The notes: generated by a model from the letters alone, not told the origin. Positions 1 through 9,878 are shown, numbered from the stretch's first letter. The stretch: DNA of 64,000 nt from Chitinophaga pinensis (GCA_945871905.1 CAMBXL010000001.1:124001-188000), one strand, 5' to 3'. Program-made: numbers and translations.

Positions 1-228
1 AAAACTAAAATAGATGGTGTTAATTCCGGGATTTAAACTGATAGTGTAAAAGCCGTAGTTGTTAGATTGGGTGCCGTTTTTCTTGTCTTCTGTGTAAATA
101 TTACAATTTGCTAAAACTTCACCATTGGCAGTGTCTTTGACATAGCCACTAAGTGAATATTTGGTTTGTGAAAATACAATATTAGAAATAAAAAAGACGA
201 AACATGTAAAAATAAGTCGGAGTTTCAT
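1..228 (-). CDS. N-terminal fragment of a TonB-dependent receptor-like outer-membrane protein
   Basis: The gene runs off the left edge, and only its first 76 codons are visible. They were read by hand from the reverse strand, with the ATG at 228. Residues 1-20 form a signal peptide (basic MKLR, hydrophobic core, end at VFS/Q). After it comes a carboxypeptidase-D regulatory-like beta-sandwich beginning KYSLSGYVKD, with NCNIYTEDK and the GFYTISLNPG turn typical of this fold. In Bacteroidota this arrangement usually begins SusC/FecA-type TonB-dependent receptors, but the same domain also starts other surface proteins. The receptor assignment is therefore an inference from the domain order. The gene is divergent from glyQS. 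Confidence 0.65.
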   Translation of the reverse strand, partial: MKLRLIFTCFVFFISNIVFSQTKYSLSGYVKDTANGEVLANCNIYTEDKKNGTQSNNYGFYTISLNPGINTIYFSF

Positions 229-354
229 ATGGATGTGCAAATAACACTTAAAAATCAAAAAGGTTTGATTAAGAACAGATTAATTAAACAAAAAAGACGA
301 CAAATCGTGTTTTATTGATTTTTTAATTATACGATTCTCGCGTTTATTTTTTAA

Positions 355-362
355 TATCTTTG
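355..362 (+). promoter_or_regulatory. Predicted -7 box of glyQS (TATCTTTG)
   Basis: Matches the Bacteroidota -7 consensus TAnnTTTG and ends 9 bases before the ATG at 372. No clear -33 TTG is seen at the right distance. Confidence 0.6.
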
Positions 363-371
363 CAATCTCAA

Positions 372-1910
372 ATGAATCAGGAAGAATTATTTAAAAATGT
401 GATATCACACTCTAAGGAGTATGGTTTTATTTTTCAGTCAAGCGAAATTTACGACGGATTAAGCGCCGTGTATGACTACGGACAATTAGGAGTGGAATTA
501 AAAAAGAATTTAAGGGATTTTTGGTGGAAAAGTATGGTTCAAATGCATGCCAATATTGTGGGTATTGATGCCGCTATTTTTATGCACCCTACTACATGGA
601 AAGCGAGTGGACACGTTGATGCTTTCAATGATCCATTAATTGACAATAAAGACAGTAAAAAAAGATATAGAGCCGATGTGCTAATTGAAGATTACATAGC
701 CAAAATAAATGCTAAAGCTGACAAGGAAGTGGAGAAAGCTAAAGCTAAGTTTGGTGAATCTTTTGATGAGGTTTTATACAGACAAACCAATACAAGGGTT
801 TTGGAGTCAATCAATAAGGCAGCTCAAATTGAGGCAAGATTCAAAGAGGCCTTGGAACAAAATAATTTAGAAGAAGTAAGGCAAATAATTATTGATTGTG
901 AAATAGCTTGTCCTATTTCGGGAACTAAAAATTGGACTGAAGTGAGGCAGTTTAACTTAATGTTTTCAACTCAAATAGGGTCTTTGTCTGAAGATTCCAA
1001 TACCATTTATTTAAGACCCGAAACAGCCCAAGGGATTTTTGTTAATTATTTGAATGTTCAAAAAACAGGAAGAATGAAAATTCCTTTTGGTATAGCCCAA
1101 ACAGGAAAAGCTTTTAGAAATGAAATTGTAGCTAGGCAGTTTATTTTCAGAATGAGAGAGTTTGAACAAATGGAAATGCAGTTTTTTGTTCGTCCTGGTA
1201 CGGAAATGGAGTGGTATCACTATTGGAAAGATACCCGAATGAAATGGCATCAGGCTTTGGGTTTGGGTGAAAATAAACACAAGTTTCACGACCACCTTAA
1301 ATTGGCACACTATGCCAATGCCGCTTGTGATATTGAATTTGAGTTCCCTTTTGGATTCAAAGAACTTGAAGGAATTCACAGTCGTACCGATTTTGACTTG
1401 AAAAAACATGAATCATTTTCAGGTAAAAAATTGCAGTATTTTGATCCCGAATTAAATGAAAGTTATGTGCCTTATGTTGTTGAAACTTCAATTGGATTAG
1501 ACCGTTTGTTCTTGGCAGTAATGTCTCAGGCTTACATGGAAGAAAAACTAGAAGATGGAACGTCAAGGGTTGTTTTGTCTATTCCTTACGCACTCGCACC
1601 TATTAAAGCCGCGATTTTACCATTGGTTAATAAGGACGGTTTGCCCGAAAAAGCAGACGAAATTGTTAATTTATTGAAATACGATTTTAATGTTGCTACA
1701 GAAGCTAAAGATGCTATTGGAAAAAGATACAGAAGAAACGATGCCATTGGAACGCCTTTTTGTATAACCGTAGATTATGATACCATGGAAAACAATACGG
1801 TTACTATTCGTAACAGAGATACAATGACACAGGAACGTGTGGCAATCAGCGATTTATGGACAATATTAAACAGAGATGTTAGTGTTTCAAACTTGTTAAA
1901 GAAGTGCTAA
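372..1910 (+). CDS. glyQS: Glycine--tRNA ligase (single-chain alpha2 type)
   Basis: Charges tRNA-Gly with glycine in the cytoplasm; the enzyme is a class II synthetase working as a homodimer. The 512-residue protein begins MNQEELFKNVISHSKEYGF and shows the usual order: an N-terminal catalytic segment (SEIYDGLSAVYDYGQLG), a helical insertion near residues 95-170, class II motif 2 (GKAFRNEI), motif 3 (ETSIGLDRLF), and a C-terminal anticodon-binding domain (from about LPLVNKDG to the end). An in-frame TTG at 360 lies inside the predicted -7 box, so the ATG at 372 is taken as the start. The gene has its own promoter and is not tightly linked to gcvT. Confidence 0.96.
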   Translation: MNQEELFKNVISHSKEYGFIFQSSEIYDGLSAVYDYGQLGVELKKNLRDFWWKSMVQMHANIVGIDAAIFMHPTTWKASGHVDAFNDPLIDNKDSKKRYRADVLIEDYIAKINAKADKEVEKAKAKFGESFDEVLYRQTNTRVLESINKAAQIEARFKEALEQNNLEEVRQIIIDCEIACPISGTKNWTEVRQFNLMFSTQIGSLSEDSNTIYLRPETAQGIFVNYLNVQKTGRMKIPFGIAQTGKAFRNEIVARQFIFRMREFEQMEMQFFVRPGTEMEWYHYWKDTRMKWHQALGLGENKHKFHDHLKLAHYANAACDIEFEFPFGFKELEGIHSRTDFDLKKHESFSGKKLQYFDPELNESYVPYVVETSIGLDRLFLAVMSQAYMEEKLEDGTSRVVLSIPYALAPIKAAILPLVNKDGLPEKADEIVNLLKYDFNVATEAKDAIGKRYRRNDAIGTPFCITVDYDTMENNTVTIRNRDTMTQERVAISDLWTILNRDVSVSNLLKKC

Positions 1911-1944
1911 TGGTTTAAATTGTAAGACCTTTTTTACAAAACAC

Positions 1945-1974
1945 TTGAAAAGTTTTAAATAAGTTCTAACTTTG
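1945..1974 (+). promoter_or_regulatory. Predicted promoter of gcvT (TTG-N19-TAACTTTG)
   Basis: TTG at 1945-1947 is followed after 19 bases by TAACTTTG at 1967-1974. This is the best full match to the Bacteroidota -33/-7 consensus in the window. The start codon is 15 bases downstream. Confidence 0.75.
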
Positions 1975-1988
1975 AGCCTTTAAATAAT

Positions 1989-3083
1989 ATGGACAATAAT
2001 CAAGCTTTACAGTCGGTTGAACTAAATGATTTACACATTTCTTTAGGTGGTAAAATGGTGCCTTTTGCAGGTTTTAACATGCCTGTTCAATACAGTAATT
2101 TAATACAAGAACACCATGCTGTAAGAAACAGTGTTGGCGTTTTTGATGTTTCCCACATGGGTGAATTTGTTCTAAAAGGCGACAAAGCGTTAGATTTAAT
2201 TCAGTTGGTTACAAGTAATGATGCTTCAAAACTAACAGATGGTAAAGTACAATACAGCTGTTTGCCTAATAATACGGGTGGAATCGTTGATGATTTATTG
2301 GTTTATAGATACAGTGAAACCGAATATTATTTAGTAGTAAATGCTTCAAATGTTAAAAAAGATTGGGATTGGATTTCTTCGCACAACACTTTTGGAGTGC
2401 AGATGGAAGACATCAGTAATCAATTAAGTTTATTAGCCGTTCAAGGTCCTAATGCAATTAAAGTATTACAAAAATTAACAGAAGTTGAACTTTCTTCTAT
2501 GCCTTATTATTCATTCAAAACTGGAACGATGGCTGGGATAGATGATGTTATCATTTCAAATACAGGCTACACCGGTGCAGGTGGTTTCGAATTATACGTT
2601 TGGAACAAAGATGCAAAAGCACTTTGGGAGGCTGTTTTTGAAGCTGGAAAAGAATTTGATATTGTTCCTTGTGGTTTAGGTTGCAGAGACACATTAAGAC
2701 TCGAGAAAGGATTTTGTTTATATGGAAACGATATAGACGATACTACATCGCCAATTGAAGCTGGTTTGGGTTGGATTACTAAGTTTACAAAAGATTTTGT
2801 AAACAGTGCCTATCACAAATCTTTAAAAGACAACGGTGTTACCAAGAAATTAGTTGGTTTTGAAATGATAGACAGAGGAATTCCTCGTCAGCATTATGTA
2901 ATCAAAGATGCAGAAGGCAATAAAATAGGGGAAGTAACCTCAGGAACACAATCTCCGAGTTTGGGTAAAGCCATCGGAATGGGTTATGTTGCTATTTCTC
3001 ATGCCAATGCTGATACCGAAATTTTTATAGAGATCAGAGATAAAAGCCTGATAGCTAAAGTGGCAAAAATTCCTTTTTTATAG
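1989..3083 (+). CDS. gcvT: Aminomethyltransferase, glycine cleavage system T protein
   Basis: Transfers the methylene group from the aminomethyl-lipoyl H protein to tetrahydrofolate, releasing ammonia, as part of the glycine cleavage complex. The 364-residue length is normal. Family motifs are clear: FDVSHMGE near residue 52, the folate-domain stretch [11 protein letters not shown], and [13 protein letters not shown] followed by YGNDID. The C-terminal barrel ends with GKAIGMGYV. The gene is alone: gcvH and gcvP are not in the window, which is common because the three genes are often scattered in this phylum. Lipoamide dehydrogenase, the L protein of the same complex, is encoded at 27.3 kb. 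Confidence 0.96.
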   Translation: MDNNQALQSVELNDLHISLGGKMVPFAGFNMPVQYSNLIQEHHAVRNSVGVFDVSHMGEFVLKGDKALDLIQLVTSNDASKLTDGKVQYSCLPNNTGGIVDDLLVYRYSETEYYLVVNASNVKKDWDWISSHNTFGVQMEDISNQLSLLAVQGPNAIKVLQKLTEVELSSMPYYSFKTGTMAGIDDVIISNTGYTGAGGFELYVWNKDAKALWEAVFEAGKEFDIVPCGLGCRDTLRLEKGFCLYGNDIDDTTSPIEAGLGWITKFTKDFVNSAYHKSLKDNGVTKKLVGFEMIDRGIPRQHYVIKDAEGNKIGEVTSGTQSPSLGKAIGMGYVAISHANADTEIFIEIRDKSLIAKVAKIPFL

Positions 3084-3166
3084 GAAAATCCCACCTACAT
3101 TTTCAATTTACTTTTTAAGAAACAAGCCCATGACAAACTTTATTGAAATTGGGTTGTTAGAAGAAT

Positions 3167-3340
3167 ATGTTTAAAAATCTTTTCAAAAAGAAAACTGAAT
3201 TAGAAGTGCTAATGGAAAAATACCAAGCATTACTCAAAGAATCTCACCGTTTGTCATTGATAAACAGAACCCAATCAGATGCTGTAAGGGTGGAAGCAGA
3301 AAAGATTGCCGACCAAATAGAGGTTTTAAGACAGAAGTAA
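3167..3340 (+). CDS. Small Lacal_2735/DUF6435-type protein
   Basis: A 57-residue ORF read by hand: MFKNLFKKKTELEVLMEKYQ and on to EVLRQK. It is lysine- and glutamate-rich and should form a helical hairpin or short coiled coil. The pattern of an MFK start, a KYQALLKESHRLS helix, a polar NRTQSDAVR loop and a second EAEKIADQIEVL helix matches a small cytoplasmic family widespread in Bacteroidota, known to me as Lacal_2735 or DUF6435, of unknown function. It lies between gcvT and korA on the same strand. Confidence 0.75.
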   Translation: MFKNLFKKKTELEVLMEKYQALLKESHRLSLINRTQSDAVRVEAEKIADQIEVLRQK

Positions 3341-3396
3341 AGCCCTTAATTTGTACGATTGTGATTTTTATCACATAGAATAATCGTTTATTTTAC

Positions 3397-3404
3397 TAAT
3401 TTTG
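3397..3404 (+). promoter_or_regulatory. Predicted -7 box of korAB (TAATTTTG)
   Basis: Exact TAnnTTTG match 18 bases before the GTG start of korA. No -33 TTG is visible at the right spacing. Confidence 0.55.
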
Positions 3405-3422
3405 AACTCTTAATTTTATTTT

Positions 3423-5261
3423 GTGCAATCCAATCATTCATACAAGAATATCGTTGTAAAGTTTGCAGGAGATAGTGGAGATGGTGTTCAGTTGACTGGT
3501 ACTCAGTTTGCCGAAACCAATGCATTGTTTGGAAACGATATTGCTACTTTTCCCGATTTCCCCGCAGAAATTAGAGCGCCAATAGGTACCTTGCCAGGTG
3601 TTTCTGGTTATCAAATTCATTTCAGTAGTGAGTCGGTATTAACCCCCGGCGATTTATACGACGTATTAGTAGCGCTCAATGCGGCGGCTCTGAAAGTGAA
3701 TATCAAATTACTAAAACCAAATGGGATAATCATCGTCAATAAAGATGGTTTCGATTCTCGTAATCTACGTTTGGCTGGTATTTCGGAAAACGACCATCCT
3801 CTTACCAATGGTAGTTTGGATAATTTTACGGTTTACGAAGCCGATATTACCCAACTAACCAAAAAAGCAGTTTCTGAATTTAACTTAGGAAATAAGGAGT
3901 CAGAAAGATGCAAGAATATGTTTGTGTTAGGAATGGTGTATTGGTTGTTTGACAGAGAAATTCAAAATACCATTCAATTCTTAGAAAAAAGATTCTCTAA
4001 GAATGAAGATTTGATGAAGGCAAACATTAAAGCCCTTCAAGCAGGTTATTTTTTTAGTGAAACATCAGAACTATTCAGTAGTCAATATCATATTGATGCA
4101 GCCGAAACTCCGGCAGGACTTTACAGAAGTATTAATGGAAACCAAGCCACAGCGCTAGGGTTGCTTGCGGCTTCTGTAAAATCAAATATTCCTTTGTTTT
4201 TAGGGTCTTATCCTATCACACCGGCATCGGATATTTTGCACGAGTTGTCTAAGCACAAAGGGTACGATGTAATGACCTTTCAAGCGGAGGATGAAATAGC
4301 AGGTGTTTGTGCTGCAATAGGCGCTTCGTATGCAGGTCATATTGGTATTACCACTAGTTCAGGTCCCGGAATTGCACTCAAAACAGAAGCCATCGGATTG
4401 GCAACAATGCTTGAACTTCCATTGGTTATTTGCAATATCCAAAGAGGAGGTCCCTCGACTGGTTTGCCGACCAAAACAGAGCAATCTGATTTACTTCAGG
4501 CGTTGTATGGCAGAAACGGAGAATGTCCTTTAGTTGTAATTGCCGCTTCATCACCTTCCGACTGTTATGAAATGGCCTATATGGCAGTTAAAATTTCATT
4601 GGAACACACAGTGCCTGTTATGTTTTTGAGTGACGGTTACATTGCTAATGGCGCACAACCTTGGAAAATAAAACAATTGGATGAGTTGCCTGATATACAG
4701 TCGCACTTTATTACGCAAGTAAAAGAGGGTGAGGTATATAGACCCTATCAAAGAGAAGAGAATCTGTCTCGTTTTCACGCTATCCCGGGTTCTGAAGGTA
4801 TGACCCACAGAATAGGCGGCTTGGAAAAAGAAAATATTACAGGGAATATCAGTTATGAAGGGGCTAACCATGAATTAATGGTGAAAATTAGAGCTCAGAA
4901 AGTGGCCAATGTAGCGCACCAAATTCCTTTGATAGAATTTGACCAAGGAGATGAAAACTCAGATTGTTTGGTTATCGGTTGGGGCAGTACTTATGGAAGT
5001 ATTTTTACAGCTGTTACTGAGTTAAAGTCAGAAGGTTTGAATGTGGCGCAATTGCATTTAAAATACATCAACCCTCTTCCGTTGAATTTTCACGAAAAAC
5101 TTAAACCATTCAAACATGTGTTTGTGGCTGAGTTAAACAACGGTCAATTGATAAAATTAATACGAGAACAATTTTTGATAGATGCATTAGGGATCAATAA
5201 AATTCAAGGTCAACCATTCAGTTTGCTTGAAATTAAAGAAACCATCAAACAACATATTTAA
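3423..5261 (+). CDS. korA: 2-oxoacid:ferredoxin oxidoreductase, fused gamma-alpha subunit
   Basis: Alpha chain of a 2-oxoacid:ferredoxin oxidoreductase, most likely acting on 2-oxoglutarate, which links oxidative decarboxylation to ferredoxin reduction. The 612 residues combine a gamma-type domain (about 1-190, beginning VVKFAGDSGDGVQLTG) and the pyruvate-ferredoxin-oxidoreductase alpha domain (about 215-570, with GSYPITPASDILHELSK, FQAEDEIAGVCAAIGASYAG and TTSSGPGIALKTE). The start is GTG at 3423; no better ATG precedes the conserved N-terminus. The beta-subunit gene follows 4 bases after the stop. The fused gamma-alpha plus beta form without a separate delta ferredoxin is the aerobic KorAB arrangement. 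Substrate preference is inferred. Confidence 0.92.
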   Translation: MQSNHSYKNIVVKFAGDSGDGVQLTGTQFAETNALFGNDIATFPDFPAEIRAPIGTLPGVSGYQIHFSSESVLTPGDLYDVLVALNAAALKVNIKLLKPNGIIIVNKDGFDSRNLRLAGISENDHPLTNGSLDNFTVYEADITQLTKKAVSEFNLGNKESERCKNMFVLGMVYWLFDREIQNTIQFLEKRFSKNEDLMKANIKALQAGYFFSETSELFSSQYHIDAAETPAGLYRSINGNQATALGLLAASVKSNIPLFLGSYPITPASDILHELSKHKGYDVMTFQAEDEIAGVCAAIGASYAGHIGITTSSGPGIALKTEAIGLATMLELPLVICNIQRGGPSTGLPTKTEQSDLLQALYGRNGECPLVVIAASSPSDCYEMAYMAVKISLEHTVPVMFLSDGYIANGAQPWKIKQLDELPDIQSHFITQVKEGEVYRPYQREENLSRFHAIPGSEGMTHRIGGLEKENITGNISYEGANHELMVKIRAQKVANVAHQIPLIEFDQGDENSDCLVIGWGSTYGSIFTAVTELKSEGLNVAQLHLKYINPLPLNFHEKLKPFKHVFVAELNNGQLIKLIREQFLIDALGINKIQGQPFSLLEIKETIKQHI

Positions 5262-5265
5262 CAAA

Positions 5266-6285
5266 ATGGAATTAACAGAAATCCAATCCCCTTTTTTTAC
5301 ATCAAAGGATTTAGAGACCGACCAAGAAGTGAGATGGTGTCCCGGTTGTGGTGATTATGCCATTTTGAAAAGTGTTCAAAATGTATTGCCTGAACTTGGG
5401 GTTCCTAAGCATCAGTTTGTTTTTATATCTGGTATAGGTTGTTCATCACGTTTTCCTTATTACATGGATACTTATGGTATGCATTCCATACACGGAAGGG
5501 CTGCTGCTATTGCTACAGGTGTTAAGTTAGCTAATCCCGAACTTAGTGTTTGGATGATAACAGGCGATGGCGATAGTTTGAGCATAGGTGGAAATCATTT
5601 GATACACACACTCAGGAGAAATCCAGACATCAATATTTTATTGTTTAACAATGAAATCTATGGGTTAACCAAAGGTCAGTTTTCCCCAACCAGTCATGTT
5701 GGGCAAATTACCAAATCATCCCCAATGGGAGTTGCCGATAGCCCATTTAATCCTTTGGCTTTAGCTTTAGGAGCTGGTTCTACTTTTGTGGCCCGAACGA
5801 TGGACAGGGACTTAAAACATCAACAATTGATGTATAAAAGAGCTTATTTTCACAAAGGGACTTCATTGGTGGAAATTTATCAGAATTGCAATGTGTTTAA
5901 TGATGGTGCTTTTGATGTTTTTACAGCCAAAGGAAGCAAGCCTGAAACGACCTTGTTTTTGACACATGGACAGCCGCTTGTGTTTGCAGAAGGAACTAAG
6001 GGTATAATGTTACAGGGGCTCACTCCCGTAATTGTTGAGTTAGATAAAGTTAATAAAGATGATTTGTGGATACACGATGAAAAAGATTTAACCAAAGCAC
6101 ATTTGCTTTCGCAGTTTTTTGATAAAGAGCATTTCCCACGTCCTTTTGGCGTAATTTATGCCATAGAAAATAAACCTGTTTTTAATGAAGTTATGAAGCA
6201 ACAAATTGTTGATAGTAAAATTGAAAATAAGCAATTGGCATTCAGTAAATTACTCAAATCTTCGAGCAGTTGGGAAATTAAGTAG
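5266..6285 (+). CDS. korB: 2-oxoacid:ferredoxin oxidoreductase, beta subunit
   Basis: Thiamine-diphosphate-binding beta chain partnering korA. The 339-residue protein has the expected WCPGCGDYAIL near residue 24, a conserved cysteine (GIGCSSRFPYYM), the TPP/magnesium motif GDGDSLSIGGNH and NNEIYGLTKGQFSPTS. The ATG at 5266, 4 bases after the korA stop, is chosen over an upstream in-frame TTG inside korA because the conserved region begins soon after it. The tight spacing indicates co-transcription with korA. Together they would replace or supplement the lipoate-dependent 2-oxoglutarate dehydrogenase step of the TCA cycle. Confidence 0.93.
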   Translation: MELTEIQSPFFTSKDLETDQEVRWCPGCGDYAILKSVQNVLPELGVPKHQFVFISGIGCSSRFPYYMDTYGMHSIHGRAAAIATGVKLANPELSVWMITGDGDSLSIGGNHLIHTLRRNPDINILLFNNEIYGLTKGQFSPTSHVGQITKSSPMGVADSPFNPLALALGAGSTFVARTMDRDLKHQQLMYKRAYFHKGTSLVEIYQNCNVFNDGAFDVFTAKGSKPETTLFLTHGQPLVFAEGTKGIMLQGLTPVIVELDKVNKDDLWIHDEKDLTKAHLLSQFFDKEHFPRPFGVIYAIENKPVFNEVMKQQIVDSKIENKQLAFSKLLKSSSSWEIK

Positions 6286-6332
6286 AGTTTAATTTTTAAT
6301 TTTTTATTATGTTTGAAGATTAATTTAATAAC

Positions 6333-8285
6333 ATGGTAAAATATTTTATACTCTTTTTGTCATTTCTATTTTGTTTTTTTAAATCATCTGCACAAGATAC
6401 CATTAAGGTAAACACCCACAATAAAGTGGTGATTAAAACCAATCCTTCAGTTGGTCATACTTATTATTCTTCATGGGGGACTTTTCCTGCAAAGGATGTT
6501 TCATACCGTAAAGTATATTTGTATTTGGAATTTGGATGTGCTCCCGGTTTAAGATGTGGAGAATGGGATTATTTAAACCATATTTATATTGGTAAAAAAG
6601 GAGGAGTTAATGGCGATAGTTTGCATTATGAATTGGCAAGATTTATTACGCCTTATGGTTTTTACTGGAACAGTAGTCAAAATTGGAAGCATGGTTGGAT
6701 CTTTGATGTGACTGAATTTTCTGATATTTTGCATGATTCAGTTCAGATTTTATACAAACACACAGGTTATGAGTTAAACACAGACAGAGGTTGGACAGTA
6801 ACATTAGATTTTAATTTTGTAAAAGGAGAGCCTGCACTTATTCCTATTGGCTACAAAAGTTTACACAGTTTGAATGCGCCTTATGGCAATCCAATTAGAA
6901 CCTTCGAAAGTGTAGTGACTGACAAGTCTTTTCAAGTGGCTGTTGGTGCTGATTATACGGACATTATGACCTTACAAACAGGACACGGAATGGATACAGC
7001 GGAGTATTGTGCTGAATTTTGTTCCAAAAGAAGAACTTTGAAATTAGATGGTCAAGTGATTTCTGAAAAAAATATTTGGAGAGATGATTGCGGCTTTAAC
7101 AGCTTGTTTCCTCAAGCTGGTACATGGGTTTACGACCGTGCAGGTTGGTGCCCTGGTGCTCCTGTGTATGCAGATCATGTTTATTTGCCAACGGCATCTG
7201 GTTCCAATCATACACTCTCTTTTAATATGGAAACATACAATAATATTTTTTATAAAAATGCTAATTATTCTATTTCTTCTTACGCATTTTTCTATAAAAA
7301 CAATCAGAAGCAAATCGATGCTAGTGTAGATAGGATACTTTCTCCATCAACAGAATTTGAAAGTTCTAGATTGAACCCAACCTGTGGAGCGCCTATAATT
7401 AGAGTGAAAAATATGGGTAAGGAAACCATTACTTCTTTAGATTTTGAATATGGTAAAGTTGGTGGCTCATTGCAAAAAATATGGGTGCCTTGTAATATCA
7501 AACCATTTGAGACTCAAGTTTTAACTTTAGAAGCGGTCTACAATTGGACTGGTGCTAGTAACCAATTTGTGGTTAATATTACCAAAGTAAATAGCAAAGA
7601 AGATGAATATCGCAAGGACAATGTTGCTTACAGTACTATTGCCAATGCACCTGTGACTCCAAATGCTATTGTTGTTTTATTGAAAACAAATAGCGCTCCT
7701 TCAGAAAATTCATATACGATTAAAGACGCTTGGGGTAAAGTAATTCGTAATAAATCTGGTTTTGCACCTAATACTATTTACAGAGATACCGTTTATTTGG
7801 ATAATAATGTGTGTTATACATTCGAGTTTTCAGACGAGGGTCAAGGTCCAAGCAATAATCCATTGAATGAAGATGGTTTAGAATGGTGGGCTAATTCTCG
7901 CGATGGTGCTGGCTATGTTCAATTAAGACGTTTGTCGAACAATGCGATGTTGAAAAATTTCCTTTCAGATTTTGGGACTAAACATATTTATAACTTCACA
8001 AGTTCATATTCTATGTCAACCGATGCCCCTGAGTTGGGTCAATCTATGGAGCTGTTTGTGTTTCCAAATCCTGCTCACAATGAAGTTAATTTACACATTG
8101 AATCAGCCAATAATGGTTTGTTTCAAGTGAGTATAGTTGATGTAACAGGTAAGGAAGTTTACAAACGCAAAGGTCAATCAAACAGTGAGGATATTCAAGT
8201 TGCTAACTTGGCAAAAGGGGTTTATACAGCAATAGTAAACAAAGATGGGGTTGTATTGACTAAAAAGTTTGTAGTATTGGATTAA
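6333..8285 (+). CDS. Secreted PNGase F-like protein with T9SS sorting domain
   Basis: A 650-residue exported protein. Residues 1-20 form a signal peptide ending SSAQ. The middle resembles the two-sandwich fold of peptide-N-glycosidase F-related proteins: EFGCAPGLRCGEWDYLNHIY near residue 70, FITPYGFYW, and GWTVTLDFNFVKG. The acidic residues in CGEWDY could be catalytic, but I cannot confirm active deglycosylation. The last 80 residues, starting ELFVFPNPAHNEV and ending LAKGVYTAIVNKDG and KKFVVLD, are a type A T9SS sorting domain, so the product should be exported and either surface-anchored or released. It may act on glycoproteins outside the cell. It follows korB by 47 bases but is functionally separate. 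Confidence 0.8.
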   Translation: MVKYFILFLSFLFCFFKSSAQDTIKVNTHNKVVIKTNPSVGHTYYSSWGTFPAKDVSYRKVYLYLEFGCAPGLRCGEWDYLNHIYIGKKGGVNGDSLHYELARFITPYGFYWNSSQNWKHGWIFDVTEFSDILHDSVQILYKHTGYELNTDRGWTVTLDFNFVKGEPALIPIGYKSLHSLNAPYGNPIRTFESVVTDKSFQVAVGADYTDIMTLQTGHGMDTAEYCAEFCSKRRTLKLDGQVISEKNIWRDDCGFNSLFPQAGTWVYDRAGWCPGAPVYADHVYLPTASGSNHTLSFNMETYNNIFYKNANYSISSYAFFYKNNQKQIDASVDRILSPSTEFESSRLNPTCGAPIIRVKNMGKETITSLDFEYGKVGGSLQKIWVPCNIKPFETQVLTLEAVYNWTGASNQFVVNITKVNSKEDEYRKDNVAYSTIANAPVTPNAIVVLLKTNSAPSENSYTIKDAWGKVIRNKSGFAPNTIYRDTVYLDNNVCYTFEFSDEGQGPSNNPLNEDGLEWWANSRDGAGYVQLRRLSNNAMLKNFLSDFGTKHIYNFTSSYSMSTDAPELGQSMELFVFPNPAHNEVNLHIESANNGLFQVSIVDVTGKEVYKRKGQSNSEDIQVANLAKGVYTAIVNKDGVVLTKKFVVLD

Positions 8286-8294
8286 TGTAATTTA

Positions 8295-8314
8295 AAAATG
8301 GAATTATCCATTTT
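8295..8314. terminator. Short hairpin between convergent genes, possible terminator
   Basis: AAAATGG (8295-8301) pairs with CCATTTT (8308-8314) around a 6-base loop, between the T9SS gene and rmuC, and overlapping the rmuC stop. It is short and AT-rich, so the call is tentative. Confidence 0.3.
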
Positions 8315-9737
8315 CATCTTCTAACTCATCCTCAATTCCCAAAACTTCATTGCTTTTATCGAAAGTTAATGACTGTACATTTTTGAGTTGTCTGTCTATC
8401 GCCCTTGTTCTTATTTCGGCACTTTCTATCACATTTGAAGCTTCCTGTAGTTTCTTTTTGGTTTTGACAAGTACGTCACCAAATTTGCCAAACTCAGTTT
8501 TTACTGCTCCCAATAAATCCCAAACTTCACTGCTTCTTTTTTCGATGGCTAGTGTGCGGAAGCCCATTTGTAAACTATTCAAGAGTGCACTTAAAGTCGT
8601 TGGTCCAGTAATGGTGATTTTATATTCTTTTTGCAATTGCTCAAATAATCCCGGCGTTCTTAATACCTCGCCAAATAAACTTTCATAAGGTAAAAACATG
8701 ATGCCATATTCTGTAGTGTTGGGTGGATCAATGTATTTTTCTCTGATGTCTTGTGCATTTTTGCGAATGCCTCTTATAAAGGCTTTTCTGTATTCTTCAA
8801 TTTTTTCAATATCACCTTTGTCGTAAGCCTCAACCAACGATTCATAATCCTCTTTTGGAAATTTAGAATCGATAGGTAACCACAAGCTTTTATCTAAATT
8901 ATTGCCATTTGGCATTTTTATAGCAAACTCAACCACTGCACCACTGCCCACTTTGGTTTTTACGTTTTTCTCATATTGTTCGTTTGTTAACAAATCTTCA
9001 ATGATGTTTTGTAGTTGGTATTCTCCTAAAACGCCTCTTGATTTTACATTGCTCATTACTTTTTTGAGGTCGCCTACACTTGTTGCCAAATGTTGCATTT
9101 CGCCCAGTCCTTTGTGAACAGCTTCCAATCGGTCACTCACTTGTTTGAATGATTCACCCAGTCGTTTTTCAAGAGTTTCATTCAGTTTTTCATCTACCGT
9201 TTTGCGCATTTCTTCAAGTTTTTTTTCATTCCCTTCTTGCATGTTTTTAACATTGCTTTCCAGACTCAGTTTTATCTCTTTTAATTTTTCGCTTGTTTCT
9301 ATGCTTTGGTTTTTTTGTTGCAACTGAAAATCTGTATACTGAAGTCTCAAACTTTCTCTGTAATCTTTGAGAGAGTTGTTCAGGTCGAGCTTTAGTTTTT
9401 CTATGTTTTCGCCCAATTCTTTGCGATTGTCCTTGCTGTTAGAATCTATATTTTCTTGAAAAGATTTCAATTGCGTTAAGATTTGACTTAAAAAAGACTG
9501 GATTTGAGAGTTCAGTTCAGTGCGTGTATCTTTAAAAGCTGTGTTATTTTCGCTTCTATTGTTTGAAAACTCAATTTTTAAATGTTGTTCAATTTTGTCA
9601 ATTTGTTGGGCAATGGCTATTGAATTTAAGTCATTTTGATTGGGTTGTAATTGCTTCTTTATTTGCAAAATTAATATGAGCCCAAAAATGCCTATGACTG
9701 AAAAAGCAATGAGAATTATTAGTTGTAAAGTTGTCAT
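8304..9737 (-). CDS. rmuC: DNA recombination protein RmuC homologue
   Basis: A membrane-tethered coiled-coil protein of the RmuC family, linked in E. coli to limiting inversions at short inverted repeats; its biochemical role is unsettled. The 477 residues start with one transmembrane helix (about 5-24, LQLIILIAFSVIGIFGLILI). A long glutamate/lysine-rich coiled coil (about 35-215) follows. The conserved RmuC nuclease-like core (about 220-430) has GVLGEYQLQNIIEDLL, LPIDSKFPKEDYESL and YGIMFLPYESLFGEV. It is convergent with the upstream T9SS gene and divergent from the carotenoid operon. Confidence 0.9.
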   Translation of the reverse strand: MTTLQLIILIAFSVIGIFGLILILQIKKQLQPNQNDLNSIAIAQQIDKIEQHLKIEFSNNRSENNTAFKDTRTELNSQIQSFLSQILTQLKSFQENIDSNSKDNRKELGENIEKLKLDLNNSLKDYRESLRLQYTDFQLQQKNQSIETSEKLKEIKLSLESNVKNMQEGNEKKLEEMRKTVDEKLNETLEKRLGESFKQVSDRLEAVHKGLGEMQHLATSVGDLKKVMSNVKSRGVLGEYQLQNIIEDLLTNEQYEKNVKTKVGSGAVVEFAIKMPNGNNLDKSLWLPIDSKFPKEDYESLVEAYDKGDIEKIEEYRKAFIRGIRKNAQDIREKYIDPPNTTEYGIMFLPYESLFGEVLRTPGLFEQLQKEYKITITGPTTLSALLNSLQMGFRTLAIEKRSSEVWDLLGAVKTEFGKFGDVLVKTKKKLQEASNVIESAEIRTRAIDRQLKNVQSLTFDKSNEVLGIEDELEDENG

Positions 9738-9870
9738 TTTTTAAAATGATTTTTTAAGATAACAAACTTAATTATTATAGAAGTTTTTTCATAATTAAGT
9801 TTAAAATGTTGATGCCGTTTCACACTCAGGTTCTCCTAAATAAAATGTTAAAGAACAAACAAAATCAATG

Positions 9871-9878
9871 TATATTTG
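9871..9878 (+). promoter_or_regulatory. Predicted -7 box of the crtZIB operon (TATATTTG)
   Basis: Exact TAnnTTTG match, 14 bases before the ATG at 9893. Its position decides the crtZ start, since upstream ATG codons at 9806-9847 would lie before transcription begins. Confidence 0.6.

Noticed and set aside
1911-1988. Glycine riboswitch before gcvT
   Set aside because: The gap is 78 bases and the predicted transcription start leaves a leader of under 10 bases, far too short for a glycine aptamer.
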